The translations under genes and the position numbers were made by a program. Shown here in pieces: positions 39,715-48,844 of a DNA stretch of 64,000 bases (the first letter of the stretch is position 1; the number at the start of each line of letters is the position of its first letter). The notes under the pieces were generated by a model. That model did no database searches. It saw only the letters and a list, made by a program, of their open reading frames with translations, and was not told the DNA's origin. The stretch comes from Trichomonas vaginalis G3. Taxonomy: Eukaryota; Parabasalia; Trichomonadida; Trichomonadidae. The stretch covers positions 8,899,797-8,963,796 of the forward strand of contig NC_067204.1 in assembly GCF_026262505.1 (NCBI RefSeq). Reading direction: 5' to 3'.

Positions 39715-39978
39715 TTAGTTGCGTAAGCGGCTTAAATTAAGGATAATTTGGACAAGTAGTTCCTGACCTCTGAATTGGACTCTTTCGTCATCCCAGTTGC
39801 GTAGGAGGTCGTCCCAGAGGAGTTGGTAGAATTGCCATTCCAAGGACGATTTGTCCTCCCAGGCATTGAGGATGTACTGCTCGTAGAGTCTCATGACCTC
39901 TGCCTTGCACCAGACACCCTCTCCCTTGGAACGTAAGGCTTCTTCGAAGTGCTCGAATGCGATTGGCTGCGGGACCAT
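39715..39978 (-). CDS. E2 87-aa acidic helical protein
   Basis: Start set at the ATG at 39978 because GTGTCATTTCGG, an Inr, ends directly before it. Sequence MVPQPIAFEHFEEALRSKGE, nearly identical to E1 except the last residues. Divergent from the 35-aa micro-ORF with a 30-bp spacer. Confidence 0.65.
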   Translation of the reverse strand: MVPQPIAFEHFEEALRSKGEGVWCKAEVMRLYEQYILNAWEDKSSLEWQFYQLLWDDLLRNWDDERVQFRGQELLVQIILNLSRLRN

Positions 39979-40008
39979 CCGAAATGACACTTTTTGTCCG
40001 TTTGGTCA

Positions 40009-40116
40009 ATGTTCGTGTCTCGTGCCATAGTCGACGAAAATACAGACAAACAGGTTATATATGAGTTTGAGACCAAGAATGGTGTAACTCGACCTGTCCG
40101 ATTCAAATTCGAATAA
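40009..40116 (+). CDS. E2 35-aa conserved micro-ORF before the polymerase
   Basis: Same short protein as E1 14694-14801 (MFVSRAIVDENTDKQVIY start). The few changes are silent or conservative. Converges on the polymerase gene. Unknown function. Confidence 0.5.
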   Translation: MFVSRAIVDENTDKQVIYEFETKNGVTRPVRFKFE

Positions 40117-40123
40117 AAATTTT

Positions 40124-42275
40124 TTATTTCATGCAATGTTTTATTTCTGTGCCGTCTTCAAGTATGCCCCAGTACTTACGCTTGGAGAGGACATGAACTT
40201 CGGTGAAAATTTTGTCCAATTTGAATTGACCCATCTTTTCACCGACCATTCCCATTTCAATGAGTTTGTTATAGCCTTCTTCGTTCGTCATGAGCGCATC
40301 GATGTTCTCATAGTAAACCTTCACTTTGGATTTAACTTCGGAGAAGAATTTGTTGTAGTTGTCAAGGACTGCCTTTGCGAACTGAGGGTAAGACCAATGT
40401 TCGACAATAGGTTTTACTGTGGTTACTAAGCCACCTTGACCTTGAGTAAATTCGTATTTCAAAACAAAAGGGGAGAACCTTTCAACAAAGTTGTCGACCT
40501 TCTCATAGTGTTTACTCTTCATCTTTTGAGGTTTCTTAATGGAATATCCCCATGTCGAATTCATAAGCAATTTGAGTGTCATTGCAAGTTTGGGGTTTGA
40601 AGCTTTCCTAATATCATACAGTTGTTGTATGACTTTTCCAACTGTATAGTTCCTTCCTGGGAACTCACCGTCTTCGTTTGGAATTCCAGTCGGGATATAT
40701 TGGACGAACCTCATGTACGCAGCGTTAAGGTCGACATAGTATATCTTTTCATCTGAGTCGAACTTGTCGCAACCAATGGGTCCAGTTCGTGGAAATTCAA
40801 GTGAGTCTCTTATCTTCTGAGAAACTTCGCCTGCTATCTCATAAACATCGTCGAAGCAACCTGTTTCATATAAAACCTTCTGACCTAACTCAGATGCTCT
40901 CCAATACAATTTGACGTCAATTGGATGTCTCAATGGAAGTTTGTTTATAGCATCTTGAAGTTCTTGCAACCTCATTGGAAGTTCTTCTGGTTCAGGTTGG
41001 TATCCGAACAATCCAACTCCTTTTGGAACTGTGTACTTCTTTTGTGCTAGAACTTTGTCTGGAACAACTTTTGGTCTTGCTAACAATGAAAAGTTTGTTT
41101 CGTCTTTTGGTACAAAAGTTTCTGTCAGCTTGTCATCTGGAATTGGTTCCAACAAACCTTTCTCGAAAAGAATGTTTACAGCTCTGACAATGTTGCACTT
41201 GCCTTTTCCGAACAATGGGTTTGTAAGACTTTCGTTCAACATGAAGTGGTTGTGGACAATTACAATCTTCAACCATGGTAAGTCTTTGTCAACAACATAG
41301 TCGTCATGTGAAGAACCTTTAGCTGTAGGTATGTTGACTCGGATATTGACATTTGCCAACGGTGCAACTTTTGCCAATTGACCTCTGAGAATGTACCTTG
41401 TCTTCACACATGACTCAAGATACTTCATCTTCTCATCTGTAACAAGACCAGAGTTCCTGAGACATGTAAGAATACAAGGTTCATTGACAATTGTTTCAAT
41501 TGAATTGTAAATTCCATACCTTGTCAAGTCAATGTCAGACTTATTTATGAACGGGAAGTATCCAGCATGTTGTCTGACTGCTTGAGGGTTAGGTTGGTAC
41601 CATTCAAATTTTACACTTGCAATTCCTTCAATTGCATTCAAAATGTCTGAGTCGGAGTCAACCATTTGTTCTCTCTTTGTAGTCTTGAAAGCGTCAAGAA
41701 GCATTGCAGCTGTTGTGACATTGCCATGTGCAGTATATATGACCGTCCAAATCTGTTACGGTTAGTCTGAGATTGTATCCTTTCTTATTTCCGTCTTGTA
41801 TGGCAGCAAGTACTCCCATGAAGCCTTCTTTGTTCTTTCCTTCGTCAAAGTTTACTGTAAAGGTTCGACCAGATGTAATTTGACTTCTAACTTCACGGTA
41901 CTTTTCATATGCATATCTTGTTCTTTCCATGGGAGCATGTTTGTCTTCACCTTTTCCTTTTTTCCTTCTCAAAGGATGCAATTGTTCGTCGTGTTTCCAG
42001 TAGAATCTGGCAAAGCCGTCGTGTCCTTCAACTTGAGGTTCAGAAACATCGAAAGGCATGTCCATAAGACGTTCTTCTTCTAACCTCTCTAGTCTGTTTG
42101 GATAATTGGCGCGCGCTGTTTCCAAGTCCATTTCATAGCGAAGACCAGACAGTTTGTCATAGACTTTTATGGGTCTTCCCTTCCTATATTTAAAATTCTT
42201 CGAAACTTTCCAACCATATCTTTCTAACTCTGCTTTTATTCTAGCAGACTTTCTATCCATTCTATATGGGGGCAT
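40124..42275 (-). pseudogene. polB: E2 DNA polymerase B of the protein-primed type, broken
   Basis: Same gene as E1 14809-16962, with the palm motifs YYVDLNAAYMRF and LLMNSTWGYS readable. Leader TTTTTATAAAAATG. Replicates the element from its ends in the family model, using a protein primer at the TIR. Broken, about one break. Confidence 0.85.
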
Positions 42276-42305
42276 TTTTATAAAAAAAAAAAATGTTTTT
42301 TTTCT

Positions 42306-42872
42306 TTACTTTACGTAACCACCGGCTGCCATAAGTCTTTGACGCCAACCCATACCAGCTAATGAAGGTTGACTAACCTTTGGTTTTGGTTTATCTTCAG
42401 TTTTTGGCTTCCCTTCTTCTATCGGTTTTTCGTCACTTTTCGGTTCCTCTGACTTTACCTCACTTGCAGGTATGGTTGTGTCGTCAACATCTTCATAAAT
42501 ATCATATGCCATTTGTTTTTGTTTTCCTTTCAACTTTTTGTGTTTGTTGTAAAGTTTAGAATATTTCGACTCTAAGTCAATGAGATGTTCTATAATGAAC
42601 TGTTGGTCAGTGAAGTAAACTTTTCCATCTGTTGTCTCGAAAGCTCCTTCAGACTTCAATATTTTATTTGTGAGAGTCTGTTTCTTTTTTGAGATACTAG
42701 CCGTTCCATTTCTATGAAAAGTGACTTTGTAGTTAGGGTTTGTATTTCCAGACCTGGCACTTTCTATTATTGAATTTTTCTCTTCATCTGTAAGTTCTTT
42801 GACAGGTTTTGACAATGGTTCTGAACTTTTTGTTTGTGGTGTCAAATCTACCGTTTCAACTTCTTCGGTCAT
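42306..42872 (-). CDS. E2 188-aa charged coiled-coil protein
   Basis: Homologue of E1 16992-17576, shorter by a few residues in the Lys/Pro linker. Leader TTTTACTGAGATGAAATG. Conserved coiled coil and Gly-rich basic end. Function unknown. Confidence 0.6.
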   Translation of the reverse strand: MTEEVETVDLTPQTKSSEPLSKPVKELTDEEKNSIIESARSGNTNPNYKVTFHRNGTASISKKKQTLTNKILKSEGAFETTDGKVYFTDQQFIIEHLIDLESKYSKLYNKHKKLKGKQKQMAYDIYEDVDDTTIPASEVKSEEPKSDEKPIEEGKPKTEDKPKPKVSQPSLAGMGWRQRLMAAGGYVK

Positions 42873-42891
42873 TTCATCTCAGTAAAAAATT

Positions 42892-43047
42892 TTAGTTTGG
42901 TTTGTTTTCAACTGGTTGTTTAGGTTTTTTAAGTCGGTCTAAAACTTCTTGAGGTATAGGAAGAACTTGACAAACACGTGGTTGTGTAACTGCTGGAAGC
43001 CGACAAATCCATCTTGAGCCCATTTGTCTCAATGCTGTATTGTTCAT
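42892..43047 (-). CDS. E2 51-aa small protein
   Basis: Homologue of E1 17595-17750; starts MNNTALRQMGSRWICRLP. It shares the leader TTTTTTTACTGAGATGAAATG-type with the adjacent 188-aa gene. Too short for most gene callers, but conserved. Function unknown. Confidence 0.5.
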   Translation of the reverse strand: MNNTALRQMGSRWICRLPAVTQPRVCQVLPIPQEVLDRLKKPKQPVENKPN

Positions 43048-43066
43048 TTCATCTCAGTAAAAAAAT

Positions 43067-43468
43067 TTACATTCCCCACGTTTGAGGCGGTTGCGGTTGG
43101 TTGTTGTTTACCCACTGTTGTGCATGGTTATATCCTCTGTTAAAGAATCTTTCACCTTGGTCCATGTAGTGCCCTGCTTGGTTATAGTAGTCATTTGCTT
43201 TGTTATAGTAGTTTCCTGCTTGTCTTCCTACATTGTCCATCCATCCTTGAACTTTTCCTCTTGTTTCAGGATTTGGAATAAGATTTGCTGCATCTCGTGC
43301 TACATCCCAACCTTTCTGTACAGTTTGTATAATAGGTTGTGCTTTCTCTTTAAGTATACCTAATGTACTCAAAATCTTCCTTCCAATTCCAAATGCACCT
43401 CTGGCTATTGTTCCCACTGCGGGCAAAAATCTGGATGCAACTCCTGCTAATGCGCCAAATAAACCCAT
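43067..43468 (-). CDS. E2 133-aa amphipathic MG-start protein
   Basis: Two or three conservative changes from E1 17770-18171. Gly2 and an amphipathic hydrophobic N-terminal helix, then a helix-rich middle and an Asn/Gln/Tyr-rich tail. Candidate membrane-active minor capsid protein. Divergent from the integrase with a 17-bp spacer. Confidence 0.6.
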   Translation of the reverse strand: MGLFGALAGVASRFLPAVGTIARGAFGIGRKILSTLGILKEKAQPIIQTVQKGWDVARDAANLIPNPETRGKVQGWMDNVGRQAGNYYNKANDYYNQAGHYMDQGERFFNRGYNHAQQWVNNNQPQPPQTWGM

Positions 43469-43485
43469 TTCTTATAGGGTAAAAA

Positions 43486-44444
43486 ATGACGAATCCAAAC
43501 AAGGACCCCTATGTTTCTAAGGCAACAAAGAAAGCACTCATGATAAAAATCTTTAGTTCAACACCAAATGCTTGGTTTATGGATATCTTGGAAAACATTC
43601 CGAGGTATAGAGAAGATGGACCACCATACTGGCTAATATTTGTCGGTCAAAACACAAGATACTGTGAAGCCATACCATTACAGTCCAAAAATATTTTAGA
43701 TGTGAAAACTGCTTTGACAATATTTGTTGACAAATACCATCCAACAAAACTGACATCTGACTGTGAACGTTCTTTCAAATCAGACGATATTAAAAACTAT
43801 CTGCGTTCAAAAAATGTAAACCAATATTTCATTGTCGACCAAAACCATTCTGCTCTTGGTGTCATTGACAGTTGTATAAAAATCTTAAGAGACTTAAATC
43901 AACCACAAGGTGGTGAGGTAGATGAAATGTCATATGACGACAAATATAGACACTTCTCCATGGCAAAGATGAGACAAGTTTTAAATATTTACAATAGCCG
44001 TAAACAAAAAGGTTTGGGAAACCACTCCCCGAAGAAATGAAAAACAACCCCGACTTAGAGAAAGACTATATATTTAATAGTTTAGTCAAAAGAGACAAAC
44101 AAGAAAGAATGCCAGGCTTCAAACTTAAGAAAGGTGACAAAGTAAAAATAGAAATACCTAAACGCGACCCATATGAAAATACTATTGACTATGACAACAA
44201 TGGGAACTCGACAGGTACTCGCATTCGTGTTCGTAAAAATAGAAGAAAGTATACAAGAGAATATTATGAAGTTTTAGGCAAACATGGCAAAATGTACACA
44301 CTGCAAGCAGAAGATAAAACTACTATTGTCAGACCTCGTTTCAAACTTGTCAAAGTTCAAGGTGGTATACTTTCAAAGACAGTTCCTAACAAATATAAGA
44401 CAACTCCTGACGAATATGCTAAAGAAGTTGAAAATGACGACTAA
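43486..44444 (+). pseudogene. E2 rve-family integrase, broken
   Basis: rve-type integrase: core around WFMDILENIPRY and LTSDCERSF, a long helix with SYDDKYRHFSMAKMRQVLN, and a basic C-terminal domain ending with a beta-rich stretch (YYEVLGKHGKMYTLQAEDKT). Leader GGTAAAAAATG. It ends overlapping the fibre gene's stop by 4 bp. Broken, about one break. Confidence 0.8.
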
Positions 44445-45727
44445 GCATTTCTATACCATGCGTAAACTGTCATGTAAGGTGGCATGTAGTCTTTACTCTG
44501 TCCCGTTGTTTGCGTATACCCTGAAACGCGATGTGTATGGCTTCCTCCTACCTCAGTGTTACTCCAGTAACAATTTATAGCAAACTTAACGTCCTCTTTA
44601 ACATCATATCCTTTACCTTTTGTCATTCCTGACCAATCCCAAAATCTATGACTATGCAAACCTGCTTCAGATGTACTTAAATTTATGTAGTGACTGTGCG
44701 CAGGTAAATTTGCACCTGAAATCGTTTTACTTCCACCTGTTTCCTTTGAAGAGTTTGCACAATACAAAAACCTGTCGACTATTTGAGTCCAAGTTCCAAA
44801 ACCAAGTACTACTTCTGGTCTGGTAGAGTTCATTGACGTATAAATAGAGCCTATAGGATATAGTGTTTGAAGTATTTCTGTCTTTAACGTTTGAAGCTCT
44901 GTTTTGTCAGCTTTTTTATCTAACTCATCGTTAACATATGTTTTGTCAGCTTTTTTATCTAACTCATCGTTAACATATGTTTTGTCAGCTTTTTTATCAT
45001 ATAAATCTTGAGCAGTGAATTTAACTTTGTTTTCATCCTCCATGACATAGACATTTCTACATTTAATGTCTTTCATCGTTGTTATGTCATCCTCCGATGT
45101 TAAACCTTGTGGAAAGTTAGGAGGTTTCCAATTTAATACATCCCCACCAGTTCCATCAGGTTCTTCAACCGTTCCTGCAATATTTTCTATACCAACAGTT
45201 GCGAAGAAATCGTGTGTATGTCCAACGTCACTTTTCCTGTTTAAGGTTTCTTGTAAGTTTGTAATATTTGCAATGGTATGTGTATGAGTCTTTTTAGAAT
45301 ATTCTTTGTCAGCTCTTGTCACTTCACTTGACATTTTATTGTCAACATATGTTTTATCTGCTAGTTCAGGATGAGTATGTTCTTTCGTTGCATATGTTGC
45401 ATCTGCTCTGTCATGTTCTTCTTGAACTTTTTCAATGACATACTCTTTGTCAGCTTTGTTGTCAATATCTGCCTTCAAAAGAAGTTCATCTATAGGTTTC
45501 TCGTTTAAAGTTCTTTTTGTTGGATTTATACAAACAGTATGGTTCTTACTGTCTTGAAACAGAAACTCGTCTGTCATTGGGTTTATCGTCAGTTTTAAGT
45601 TTCCTTCTTTCAATGACTCAGATATCTTAGAATAGTTTGAAAAGTTTGTTGTGTTCTTATTTAGAGCTTGCATAATGAGTTGTCGGTTGTGTTGTATTTC
45701 TCTCATAGACGCTGTTTCTTTCGACAT
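44441..45727 (-). CDS. E2 tail-fibre-like protein with phage collar domain
   Basis: A whole 428-codon frame. The N-terminal 90 residues form an attachment-like part. Residues 90-300 are coiled-coil/beta repeats with the word KADKTYVNDELDK repeated. The last 140 residues carry YPIGSIYTSMNSTRPEVVLG, FGTWTQIVDRFLYC, LPAHSHYINLS and DYMPPYMTVYAWYR, the layout of phage tail-collar/T4 gp10 C-terminal domains. Probably a receptor-binding spike. Divergent with 18 bp from the 282-aa gene. Confidence 0.75.
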   Translation of the reverse strand: MSKETASMREIQHNRQLIMQALNKNTTNFSNYSKISESLKEGNLKLTINPMTDEFLFQDSKNHTVCINPTKRTLNEKPIDELLLKADIDNKADKEYVIEKVQEEHDRADATYATKEHTHPELADKTYVDNKMSSEVTRADKEYSKKTHTHTIANITNLQETLNRKSDVGHTHDFFATVGIENIAGTVEEPDGTGGDVLNWKPPNFPQGLTSEDDITTMKDIKCRNVYVMEDENKVKFTAQDLYDKKADKTYVNDELDKKADKTYVNDELDKKADKTELQTLKTEILQTLYPIGSIYTSMNSTRPEVVLGFGTWTQIVDRFLYCANSSKETGGSKTISGANLPAHSHYINLSTSEAGLHSHRFWDWSGMTKGKGYDVKEDVKFAINCYWSNTEVGGSHTHRVSGYTQTTGQSKDYMPPYMTVYAWYRNA

Positions 45728-45745
45728 TTTTATTCTAGATAAAAT

Positions 45746-46594
45746 ATGCTTCCAATAGAAAAAGAAAATTCAAGAGTTGCTACAACTAAACCATTAGATG
45801 AACTTTTTACGAATGTCGGTCAAAAGTTTGAGACAGAGACCGTAAAGCATGAAGGCTATCGTTTTGACTACCCACTTAGATGGCTAAGAGACCCATCTGT
45901 CACAAAAGCTATTGGCTTTCGTAGAATGAAGTTTGTGTCTGTAGAAGATAAAAGTTTTCCATTTATTGTAAGGTTTCATATAGATTATATATCTGAAGGG
46001 AAACGAAAAATGTGGGAAGAAATTGAGCTAATACAAGTTGACCTTTCATCTTCTCTACAGACTGCGTTAAAAAATATAGAAGATAAAATAAATTCATGTT
46101 ATGCAAAATATGCTGATGAATATGCAAATACCGAGAGCACACTTTATGTGAGAATTGTATATGACAAACAAAATTCACAAGTGTCATTTCAAATCTACGA
46201 AGACAATCCAAAGAAAGACGAACAAATATATACAGAATTCACTGCAATGTCATGGTATTATTTGCAAAGAATGTTAAATCAGAAAGTCGAACTTCCTTTA
46301 GCAAATATTTACAGTCGATATGCAAGAGATGAACCATATTTATTTAAAGATGTTTTCGACCCAGCTGCTATTATTGTTCATGCTTCATTTTCTGGCGCCC
46401 AAAACTCTTTCTTATGCTTGGCAAATGACTTTTACGAAAAACCTACAAAGTTATACGAACCACCAAGTGGAAGTATTTCAGACTTTCAAGTATGGTTTAC
46501 TACAGATGGAAGAAAAAGAATAATTCCATTATACCATGCGTTTTACTTAGAACTTAGTTTCATATACAACTACTATCGAACGATAAAAATATAA
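45746..46594 (+). CDS. E2 282-aa virion-type protein, unknown
   Basis: A whole frame; the product is mixed alpha/beta with many aromatic residues and no membrane helix. Leader TTCTAGATAAAATATG. Sits between the fibre and the amphipathic protein, so a structural or fibre-base role is likely. No family recognised. Almost identical to E1. Confidence 0.6.
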   Translation: MLPIEKENSRVATTKPLDELFTNVGQKFETETVKHEGYRFDYPLRWLRDPSVTKAIGFRRMKFVSVEDKSFPFIVRFHIDYISEGKRKMWEEIELIQVDLSSSLQTALKNIEDKINSCYAKYADEYANTESTLYVRIVYDKQNSQVSFQIYEDNPKKDEQIYTEFTAMSWYYLQRMLNQKVELPLANIYSRYARDEPYLFKDVFDPAAIIVHASFSGAQNSFLCLANDFYEKPTKLYEPPSGSISDFQVWFTTDGRKRIIPLYHAFYLELSFIYNYYRTIKI

Positions 46595-46598
46595 TTTT

Positions 46599-46841
46599 TT
46601 AATACGGTTGAGGTGTTGGATTTGGTTGCCAACTAGACTGTGGTGCAGGTTCAGGCTGTTGTATAACAGGAGCTTGTTCTTCTGGTTCAGGGTCTTTAGG
46701 TATAATACCAACAAACTGACCTACTCTTTTACCAATATTTTTGACTCCGTTCCAAATTCCTTTTCCGACAGATTTTATTCCATTCCATATACCTCTTCCA
46801 ACATTTCGAAAGAAGTTTCCTATTCTTCCAAAGAAACCCAT
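46599..46841 (-). CDS. E2 80-aa MG-start amphipathic protein
   Basis: Starts MGFFGRIGNFFRNVGRGIWN, with repeated VG(R/K)GIWNG(I/V)K words and a Pro/Gln-rich tail. Cationic amphipathic helix; candidate membrane-penetration peptide. Changes from E1 sit in the helix but keep its amphipathic pattern. Confidence 0.6.
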   Translation of the reverse strand: MGFFGRIGNFFRNVGRGIWNGIKSVGKGIWNGVKNIGKRVGQFVGIIPKDPEPEEQAPVIQQPEPAPQSSWQPNPTPQPY

Positions 46842-46859
46842 TTTACTATATGTAAAAAT

Positions 46860-47222
46860 CTAATGTCCGCCTAGTCTCTTACGTTTCCTGTTGAGTTCCA
46901 TAGCATTCTTTAACTGGAGCTCATACATTCTGTTTCTCCTCTGGTAGAAAACATATTCTGGGTCAACTCCTGTGTTCGCGTCATCTGCATAAAGTTGTTT
47001 ATATCCCACTTCAGGGTTTGTATAAAACTCTTTCCATCTCATATTTGCATACCATGGTGGCAAACCTAACGCAGCGTCATTTGACATGGCAGTTTGCATT
47101 TGTACATCTGTTGGCACTTGACCATAGTTTGCCATTGCAGTTTGTATTCTAACTTCATTTGGAATATTCTCTGGGTTTGGTTGTCCAGGTTGCTGTGCAT
47201 TCGCTAAGTTCTGTGCGTCCAT
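46860..47222 (-). CDS. E2 120-aa conserved protein
   Basis: The protein is identical to E1 21552-21914. Two short internal repeats (VRIQTAMANYGQVP / VQMQTAMSNDAALG), a Trp-rich middle and a basic end. Leader TATTAAATG. Such perfect conservation among decayed neighbours suggests either strong constraint or recent conversion. Confidence 0.6.
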   Translation of the reverse strand: MDAQNLANAQQPGQPNPENIPNEVRIQTAMANYGQVPTDVQMQTAMSNDAALGLPPWYANMRWKEFYTNPEVGYKQLYADDANTGVDPEYVFYQRRNRMYELQLKNAMELNRKRKRLGGH

Positions 47223-47245
47223 TTAATATTAGATAAAAATATCTC

Positions 47246-47377
47246 TTACGAGTACATATACTGAACATTTGCAGGCATTGGTTCATCTTCATATTCTCTA
47301 TATCTTTCTGCCACGTCAAATAAGTAAATGACACAATGGAAAAAACCTAAAACAAGTAGTCCTATTTCAAACCACAT
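47246..47377 (-). CDS. E2 43-aa membrane micro-protein
   Basis: Starts MWFEIGLLVLGFFHCVIYLF; the start overlaps the methyltransferase stop by 16 bp. One hydrophobic helix and a charged tail. Conserved with E1. Function unknown. Confidence 0.5.
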   Translation of the reverse strand: MWFEIGLLVLGFFHCVIYLFDVAERYREYEDEPMPANVQYMYS

Positions 47378-48178
47378 TTACTTACTAGTAAAATTTCTTT
47401 GTTATGACACTTTCTCCAGTTTATAGGACCTCTCTCATATTCTATCTTATCGTATCTAAACTCATAGTCATGTATGTCCTCTAACCATCTCATGACACTT
47501 TCCAAACCACTTTTATCGGATGTAAAGTAAAAGCATGGATGGTTATGTAAAACGTCTAAAGTTTCTAAAGAGTCTCTCAAAGTCCAGTCTACTTGGTATT
47601 GAAAATCCCATGTGTTATAGAACGGTGGGTCCACTATAAAGAAAACATTTTCCTTGTCTTTATATTTTTCATACAACTCTGTCCAATGACATCTCACAAA
47701 CTCTATACCCTCAATATATTTTTCTATGTCCTCTTTGAAAACATTTGTATAGTTAAGATATAAAACTTTTGACATAAGTGTTTCAATGTCATGAACTCTT
47801 ATAGCACCACTATATAATAGTCTAGCAGATATACTATCCCAGTCTATATATTCTGCTTTTTTCAAAACCTCTCTCACAATATTTTTCTTATCTAATGGTA
47901 TACGTTCCATCTTACCTATAGGTATCTTTTTTTTAACGCTTTCAATATATTGTTTGTGTCTGGAATATGTTTGAGACGGTCCATATAGTTGTCGAAGTCA
48001 TTGCATATAATCTTTGAGTCAGGAAATACAGTATGGCACAATGGGATATATAGAAACTTCCACCGAACAAATCTACAAATGTTAGACCATTCGGTAGTTT
48101 CTTAAGTTCTCTCAATAGAATATCTTTACATCTACTCTTATTTCCAAAGAAGGGTAACGGTGGTTTTGTAAAATTCAT
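47362..48178 (-). pseudogene. E2 Dam-like adenine methyltransferase, broken
   Basis: Same gene as E1 22054-22872, with FVDLFGGSFYIS and DPPFYNTWDF readable. Last gene before the right TIR. Broken, about one or two breaks. Confidence 0.8.
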
Positions 48179-48260
48179 TTTATATACAATAAAAATGTTT
48201 TTTTCCTGAAAAGTGACAGAAAAGTGACAAAACATTTACGAAGAAATCTTGACAAATTCA

Positions 48261-48330
48261 AGAGGGTAGAAAAGAGGTTAGAAAAGAGGTTATATCTAAC
48301 CTTCTACCCTAAAATATATTTTTATTGAAT
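48261..48330. repeat. E2 right-end copy of the GGGTAGA palindrome motif
   Basis: GGGTAGA-type motif with AGAGGTTAGAAA steps, ATATCTAACC and TTCTACCCT, followed by an AT tract and GAATTC. Unlike the cassette motifs of E2 (ATGTTAGA type), this one is of the E1 type. Confidence 0.8.
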
Positions 48331-48384
48331 TCTGAGTAAAATTCTGAGTAAAATGACAGATGTTTATATGACCCTTACTTGTCC

Positions 48385-48450
48385 GGTTTATAGGACCTCT
48401 CTCATATTCTATCTTGTCGTAAATAAAACTCACAGTCATGTATGTCCTCA
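48385..48450 (-). pseudogene. Short methyltransferase fragment near the E2 right end
   Basis: About 65 bp (ccggtttataggacctctct ...) resembling the 3' part of the Dam-like gene at 47415-47475 but more diverged, placed between the palindrome motif and the TIR. A relic of a second methyltransferase copy or of a recombination event. Confidence 0.6.
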
Positions 48451-48477
48451 AAACTTCATTTATACTAAACATCTTCA

Positions 48478-48535
48478 GGGCTAGAAGGCACGAAGTGCCT
48501 GGAAGCCCCACTACCTTTTTTTTTTTTTTTTTTTT
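48478..48535. repeat. E2 right terminal inverted repeat
   Basis: GGGCTAGAAGGCACGAAGTG through GGAAGCCCCACTACC and 20 T. Inverted match to 23231-23293. Confidence 0.9.
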
Positions 48536-48844
48536 ATGTTATACATGTGTAAAACCATTTCCACAATTTGATTAATGTTAAATTAAGTTCATAACTATGA
48601 AATGACACAATAACAATATATTTGGACAAACATCTCTTCAAAGGCGCATCAGATAAAGGTGATAGGCAAATGATTGAACGTCTTGTAAGAAATTACATAT
48701 GAAAAAGAAATTTGGAATTAAATTATGTAACAACAAATAAAATGTAATCCATTTATTCTAGTAAAAATCGATATCTTTTCATCATTTACTGATTTGAAAA
48801 GTGCCAAAAATGTCTCCAAGTAAAAAACACAAAATTTTTAAAAA
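48536..48844. other. Host intergenic after E2, no gene seen
   Basis: 309 bp of AT-rich DNA between the E2 end and the next host gene. A short stretch near 48620-48700 looks weakly coding but is interrupted in all frames. A TCATTTACT at 48782 could be a distant initiator for the next gene, but it is 63 bp from the ATG, farther than usual for this organism. Confidence 0.5.

Larger units (their letters stand above)
23231..48535 (+). mobile_element. Polinton/Maverick E2, full length from TIR to TIR, broken
   Basis: A 25.3-kb Polinton bounded by inverted ends made of a run of A/T followed by GGTAGTGGGGCTTCCAGG and continuing for about 39 bp (23231-23293 and 48478-48535). It contains the full gene set seen in E1 plus a left-end pair of minus-strand genes. 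It is less decayed than E1, with roughly 10 breaks, and many genes look whole. No clear 6-bp target duplication is visible: the flanks are accaat on the left and atgtta on the right. The missing duplication may reflect recombination between tandem elements or ambiguity in the homopolymer ends. Confidence 0.94.

Noticed and set aside
23225-48541. Target-site duplication of E2
   Set aside because: The six bases outside each TIR (accaat and atgtta) do not match, and shifting within the A/T runs does not give a convincing pair.
48600-48720. Possible host gene fragment before the linker-histone-like gene
   Set aside because: Short coding-like words in different frames, too short and interrupted to assign.
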